A program made the translations under genes and the position numbers. 64,000 bases of DNA from Pseudomonas sp. J452. GTDB lineage: Bacteria > Pseudomonadota > Gammaproteobacteria > Pseudomonadales > Pseudomonadaceae. Positions 60,838-64,000 of the stretch are shown here, in pieces. The notes beneath the pieces are model-generated. The model was not told the origin of the DNA. It searched no databases and saw only the letters and a list, made by a program, of their open reading frames with translations. The stretch covers positions 992,001 through 1,056,000 of the forward strand of contig NZ_CP088294.1 of the NCBI RefSeq assembly GCF_024666525.1, read 5' to 3'. Numbering within the stretch: position 1 is the stretch's first letter; the number at the start of each line of letters is the position of its first letter.

Positions 60838-61955
60838 ACTTTTATTTCCTGCGTAAATTTGGGTTGATGCAATTTGTTTTTTAGGGCAAGGGACGGTTTT
60901 TCAATTAACCAATACAGAATTTGTGCCAAGACAATGGAGAGCAGCAAGGTCAATAACACCCCGCCAAAAACATCAAAATCAAAGTGCTTTTTAACTAACT
61001 GCATGACTGGCATATGGACTAGGTAGAGAGAAAATGAAATACGGCCGCAATAGCGCGTCAGGCGGTTATCCAAAAAGCTGAAGCGCGGCTGCTCGCGCAC
61101 AAGCATAACCCACATAACCGCACCCCATAGAAGCGCTTCCAATAAAACACTCCAAGGCGCATGCCAAATATAAACTGCCGGCCCCATGCGAGCGGCAGGA
61201 AGCAACAGCACTGCCAGTAAGAATAATAGCGCGCATAAAAATAATCGAGGGGCCCTCAACTTAAACCTCTGACCATCGCGCATGGACAGGACCGCCAAGA
61301 GCATGCCGACTAGAAATGCAGGCATCTGTCCGATCACCGAGAGAATTAAATGATACTGCACCTCGAACTCGAGCACACCTCTGTTGAAAAGCAGTTTATT
61401 GACAACACCTAGATAAAGCGCCAGGCAGATCATGGCCATTAAGACTAGAATCAGTCGATAATATCGGCTGCGCAGCCCAACGAAGAGCAAAGGTAGCAGC
61501 AGATAAAACTGGACCTCCGCAATCAAACTCCACCAAACAACACTAAAACTACCCAACTCATAACCACGAACACTTAATGACATCAATGGCAGCAACTGAT
61601 CAAACTGCTGCGTAGAAAAAATACCGACCAAACCAACTACATAGTAGGGAGGGAGAACACGCAGAGCACGCTGAAGAAAGTAATGCCTCAACGATGGCAA
61701 CTGCTTACGCTGCGCCGCATGAAAAAACGGCCGACTCACCAGAAAGCCGCTTAAGAGAAAGAATAGCGTTACCCCCGTGTTCCCCGCATAGAGAAAAGAC
61801 AAAAGCAGAAAGTCACTCTGCATCTGCGATATCCCACTGACTCCTCCCCACACGTGATAGAGCAACACAAGGAGAATGGCCACTCCCCGAAGACCATCGA
61901 GAGGCCTGAAATGCTCCACCCGGTTCAAAAATTTGCCCGAGGAACGCGCGTGCAT
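60834..61955 (-). CDS. Acyltransferase 3 family membrane protein, 3
   Basis: 373 residues, about ten helices. HFRPLDGLRGVAILLVLLYH is the catalytic signature. LFFLLSGFLVSRPFFHA and SLIAEVQFYLLLPLLFVGLR match the other two paralogues in this locus. Codon use is AT-shifted. The 4-bp overlap with the methyltransferase downstream couples their translation; 80 bp separate it from the sulfotransferase upstream. Confidence 0.87.
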   Translation of the reverse strand: MHARSSGKFLNRVEHFRPLDGLRGVAILLVLLYHVWGGVSGISQMQSDFLLLSFLYAGNTGVTLFFLLSGFLVSRPFFHAAQRKQLPSLRHYFLQRALRVLPPYYVVGLVGIFSTQQFDQLLPLMSLSVRGYELGSFSVVWWSLIAEVQFYLLLPLLFVGLRSRYYRLILVLMAMICLALYLGVVNKLLFNRGVLEFEVQYHLILSVIGQMPAFLVGMLLAVLSMRDGQRFKLRAPRLFLCALLFLLAVLLLPAARMGPAVYIWHAPWSVLLEALLWGAVMWVMLVREQPRFSFLDNRLTRYCGRISFSLYLVHMPVMQLVKKHFDFDVFGGVLLTLLLSIVLAQILYWLIEKPSLALKNKLHQPKFTQEIKV

Positions 61956-62035
61956 GAGTGCGGTCGCCCCAGAAAATAAATTCGCAATCCCTGCATTAAT
62001 ACAGGCACCATAAAATCAACCCAAAGGACTCAGAC

Positions 62036-63007
62036 TCACATTTCATAGCCAAGCTCACCTAGATCCATACCTATCAACCTAGACAAACGTCTATTGGATT
62101 CAGCAAAAGCATTTTGCGTCAAAGCATCAACTTCTTGAGCCAGCCGCCGGTCAAGTGACCGAACCAAATACCCATCCCGCCTCAACGGCGCCCGCCATGT
62201 ATTGCGGAAGCCTCTCCAGCCGTCACGATCTTTTAGCCAACCGCCGTAATTAAATGGCGTACTCAGCACCCACCTGTTCAGCAGACGTTGGATTTTTGTC
62301 TCAACTATTGTTTGCCCTTGATTGACCGTCTCATTGAACGGTAATTCCTTCAATTTTGTCGAGACCAGGGTATCCGGATAGGCCTTCATTACCTCCCCAA
62401 CAAAAGCCTCAGGGTTATTTTTGAATAGTTCATAAGGAACGACAACTACCCGCTCCTTCGAAAACATTGCTTGATAGCGGGCAACTAAAGCGTCGTAACA
62501 GAGAAAGTCGAGATTGAACTGTGGAACGATATTTTCATCATGCGGAGCAAGGAAATCTTTGAGCTTGTGAGGTAACCCCCACGCAACAGCCGTGCTATAC
62601 AGAGAGCGAATCATTTGTTTTTGCTCACGCACCACGATCAATATTCTGGCCTGGGGAAATGCCTCCAACAATCTCTGCGCGAGCAACTCCGCATCATATC
62701 CTCCGCAAAATAAATTTCCGACCAATGCCTCTGATGACACTACTGGAATCAGCTGAGCAGCCTGCTGATCCGGCAACAGCTTACGGGCTCGCGCTATAAC
62801 AACATTGGCTTTTCCTTGGAGCGCATGACAATCAAAACGGAAGGGCTTCTTGGCCACCAAAAGCTCATGAATCACATCGGGACTCATGTATTTAATGAAA
62901 CCCACCTCAGGAATAAATAAATTTTTCTGCAGCCACTTCGAGAGATTTTTCGGATACCCGATATGCAGCAACGGTGCATTATCAAAAAAACTCAGGTCTA
63001 CGCTCAT
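62036..63007 (-). CDS. Sulfotransferase-like protein
   Basis: 323 residues. The N-terminal PLLHIGYPKNLSKWLQKNLF resembles the 5'-phosphosulfate-binding loop of PAPS-dependent sulfotransferases (GYPKxxTTWL pattern with Ser/Lys variation). RILIVVREQKQMIRSLYSTAV matches the 3'-phosphate-binding RxxxxxxxS element. VVVVPYELFKNNPEAFVGEV is a standard downstream segment. It likely transfers sulfate to a sugar of the surface polysaccharide. The gene lies between the glycosyltransferase and an acyltransferase on the same strand. GGATGG precedes its ATG. PAPS binding is inferred; the P-loop is not canonical. Confidence 0.75.
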   Translation of the reverse strand: MSVDLSFFDNAPLLHIGYPKNLSKWLQKNLFIPEVGFIKYMSPDVIHELLVAKKPFRFDCHALQGKANVVIARARKLLPDQQAAQLIPVVSSEALVGNLFCGGYDAELLAQRLLEAFPQARILIVVREQKQMIRSLYSTAVAWGLPHKLKDFLAPHDENIVPQFNLDFLCYDALVARYQAMFSKERVVVVPYELFKNNPEAFVGEVMKAYPDTLVSTKLKELPFNETVNQGQTIVETKIQRLLNRWVLSTPFNYGGWLKDRDGWRGFRNTWRAPLRRDGYLVRSLDRRLAQEVDALTQNAFAESNRRLSRLIGMDLGELGYEM

Positions 63008-63115
63008 GCTCTACCATCCGAAATCACAAATCGTTTGATCGCATCAAGCTCACACAAAGCCTCAATGACTCGTCCGCTCAATCGCCTACTTATCCTACAA
63101 CTGGCTTTGGCTTCA

Positions 63116-64000
63116 TCAATTAGTTCGGGCATGCCTCTTTTTCAGCTGTTCGTCTGCATACATCTCTTCGTTACGTTCCGCGCAACGCTGTGCCCGATGC
63201 ATGCCGCGCTCTACGGAATGCTTGAGGTAACGAAGAGCAGCCCCAGGAATCTTGCCCAACAAAATCGGCTCCACCGTAGGTGAGCGGAATGGTTGCCCCA
63301 GCAACTCTGTAAGCTGGTCATTCTGGCGTCGCAAAATAGCTTCACGCTTTTCCACTTCAGAGGTGGTCACCCCACCATGCAACTGATGAAACGACCCTTC
63401 GCCGGCCAACATGAAGGAGCGCGTACGCGGATGCATGGCCACTTTGCGATAGATGCACAGGTTCAGCGCTCCACCACCCGGCAGGTCAAACCGCTCATCC
63501 GCTTGACCAATCTCGCGAAATACTTCAGCCGAAGTGAACAGGCAGTTGCACTCCATGAAGGGATGGAAGATGCCGTTGGGATTCGCCCCGCTCAGGCAGG
63601 AGATGTCGAACAGGCTATAGCCATTGCGCTGCCAGTCGATCTCATCCAGCAGCGCCTGCTCCTTCTCCTCGGTATAATCATGGGTCAGGTGGAACTGCTG
63701 TTCGTTTTCACCGAGGTGGTAACCCGGCACGGCAACCATTGCGTCCTCACACAAGCTGAACGCCATCAGCACATTCTGCACGACCCCGGGCGTCACCATC
63801 CGCGCACCGTCGATCATCAGACCGATATAGCGACCACGAGCCTGGGAAAAACCAAAATTGATCGCCGCTGCAGGCGATACGCCTGGTTCGTCGCGCAGGA
63901 AGTAACGGAAGTGACCAGGTAGCGCGGCGACAGCCTCGGCATCCATGTTCCGGCGAGAACGGTTCTCCACCAGAATCACTTCATAGTCGTCGACAGCCAC
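63116..64000 (-). CDS. Glycosyltransferase family 2-like protein (5' end outside window)
   Basis: 294 visible residues, reading in from the right edge. DYEVILVENRS is the second strand of a GT-A fold, so about 40-50 N-terminal residues are missing. INFGFSQARGRYIGLMIDGARM holds the DxD-like metal site in altered form (IDGAR). HPFMECNCLFTSAEVFREIG and the region GGALNLCIYRKVA are later GT2 segments. It ends with a basic, helical tail (RAQRCAERNEEMYADEQLKK). It is the first visible gene of the leftward glycan operon, 108 bp before the sulfotransferase start. Confidence 0.8.
   Translation of the reverse strand: MAVDDYEVILVENRSRRNMDAEAVAALPGHFRYFLRDEPGVSPAAAINFGFSQARGRYIGLMIDGARMVTPGVVQNVLMAFSLCEDAMVAVPGYHLGENEQQFHLTHDYTEEKEQALLDEIDWQRNGYSLFDISCLSGANPNGIFHPFMECNCLFTSAEVFREIGQADERFDLPGGGALNLCIYRKVAMHPRTRSFMLAGEGSFHQLHGGVTTSEVEKREAILRRQNDQLTELLGQPFRSPTVEPILLGKIPGAALRYLKHSVERGMHRAQRCAERNEEMYADEQLKKRHARTN

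Noticed and set aside
1..64000. CRISPR arrays, rRNA genes, prophage structural genes and full insertion sequences
   Set aside because: No regularly spaced repeats, rRNA sequence, capsid/tail genes or transposase genes were found; the only mobile-type DNA is the MITE-like family and the tRNA-associated repeat.

Overview
The window is 64 kb of GC-rich chromosomal DNA from a gammaproteobacterium, almost certainly a Pseudomonas. The evidence is an OprD-family porin, an oscA-sbp-cysTWA sulfate operon, gabDT, a gcdH/gcdG/gcdR glutarate cluster, a three-gene pntAA-pntAB-pntB operon, SfnB-type sulfur scavenging genes, and Pseudomonas-style dispersed palindromic repeats. Assignments come from reading sequence motifs; no database search was run.

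Layout. 0-5.2 kb: sulfur-scavenging cluster (OprD porin, SsuA-like binding protein, SfnB-like flavoprotein, and an unusual SfnR-like sigma-54 activator lacking an HTH). 5.2-7.1 kb: small alpha/beta hydrolase and PAS-GGDEF diguanylate cyclase. 7.3-11.5 kb: oscA-sbp-cysT-cysW-cysA. 11.6-19.1 kb: secreted hypothetical, Mpo1-like membrane protein, Crp-type regulator, 7TMR-GGDEF-EAL protein, REC-HDOD protein, TetR. 19.2-24.2 kb: SDR, DsbA-fold isomerase, gabT, gabD. 24.4-27.7 kb: AraC regulator, membrane desaturase, quinone reductase, rubredoxin. 27.76 kb: tRNA-Arg(CCG), followed by a GlxA/NTF2/GST cassette that ends at a degenerate copy of the tRNA 3' half.

30.7-37.1 kb holds the least explained content: two co-oriented genes 17 bp apart, encoding a 1322-residue protein with a block of hydrophobic helices and a C-terminal Ig-like region, and a 784-residue protein with an internal Hint (Hedgehog/intein-like) domain. 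I recognise no known system in them. 37.7-47.1 kb: MalT-type LuxR regulator, DUF1329 and DUF1302 proteins, MFS transporter and a tandem-duplicated GntR regulator, resembling catabolic/export clusters for hydrophobic substrates. 47.1-50.8 kb: gcdG, gcdH, gcdR. 51.2-54.1 kb: proton-translocating transhydrogenase.

54.2-64 kb is a visibly more AT-rich surface-glycan decoration locus. It holds two methyltransferases, three acyltransferase-3 membrane proteins, a lipoprotein sulfatase, a 2OG-Fe(II) oxygenase, a sulfotransferase-like protein and a glycosyltransferase that runs off the window. It suggests a methylated, acylated and probably sulfated polysaccharide.

Repeats are prominent. Three copies of a roughly 140-bp MITE-like element each begin within a base or two of the stop codon of a neighbouring gene. 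Several copies of a CCCTCTCCC/GGGAGAGGG hairpin family and several GTAGGGTGG- or GTAGCCCGG-type inverted repeats lie between genes.
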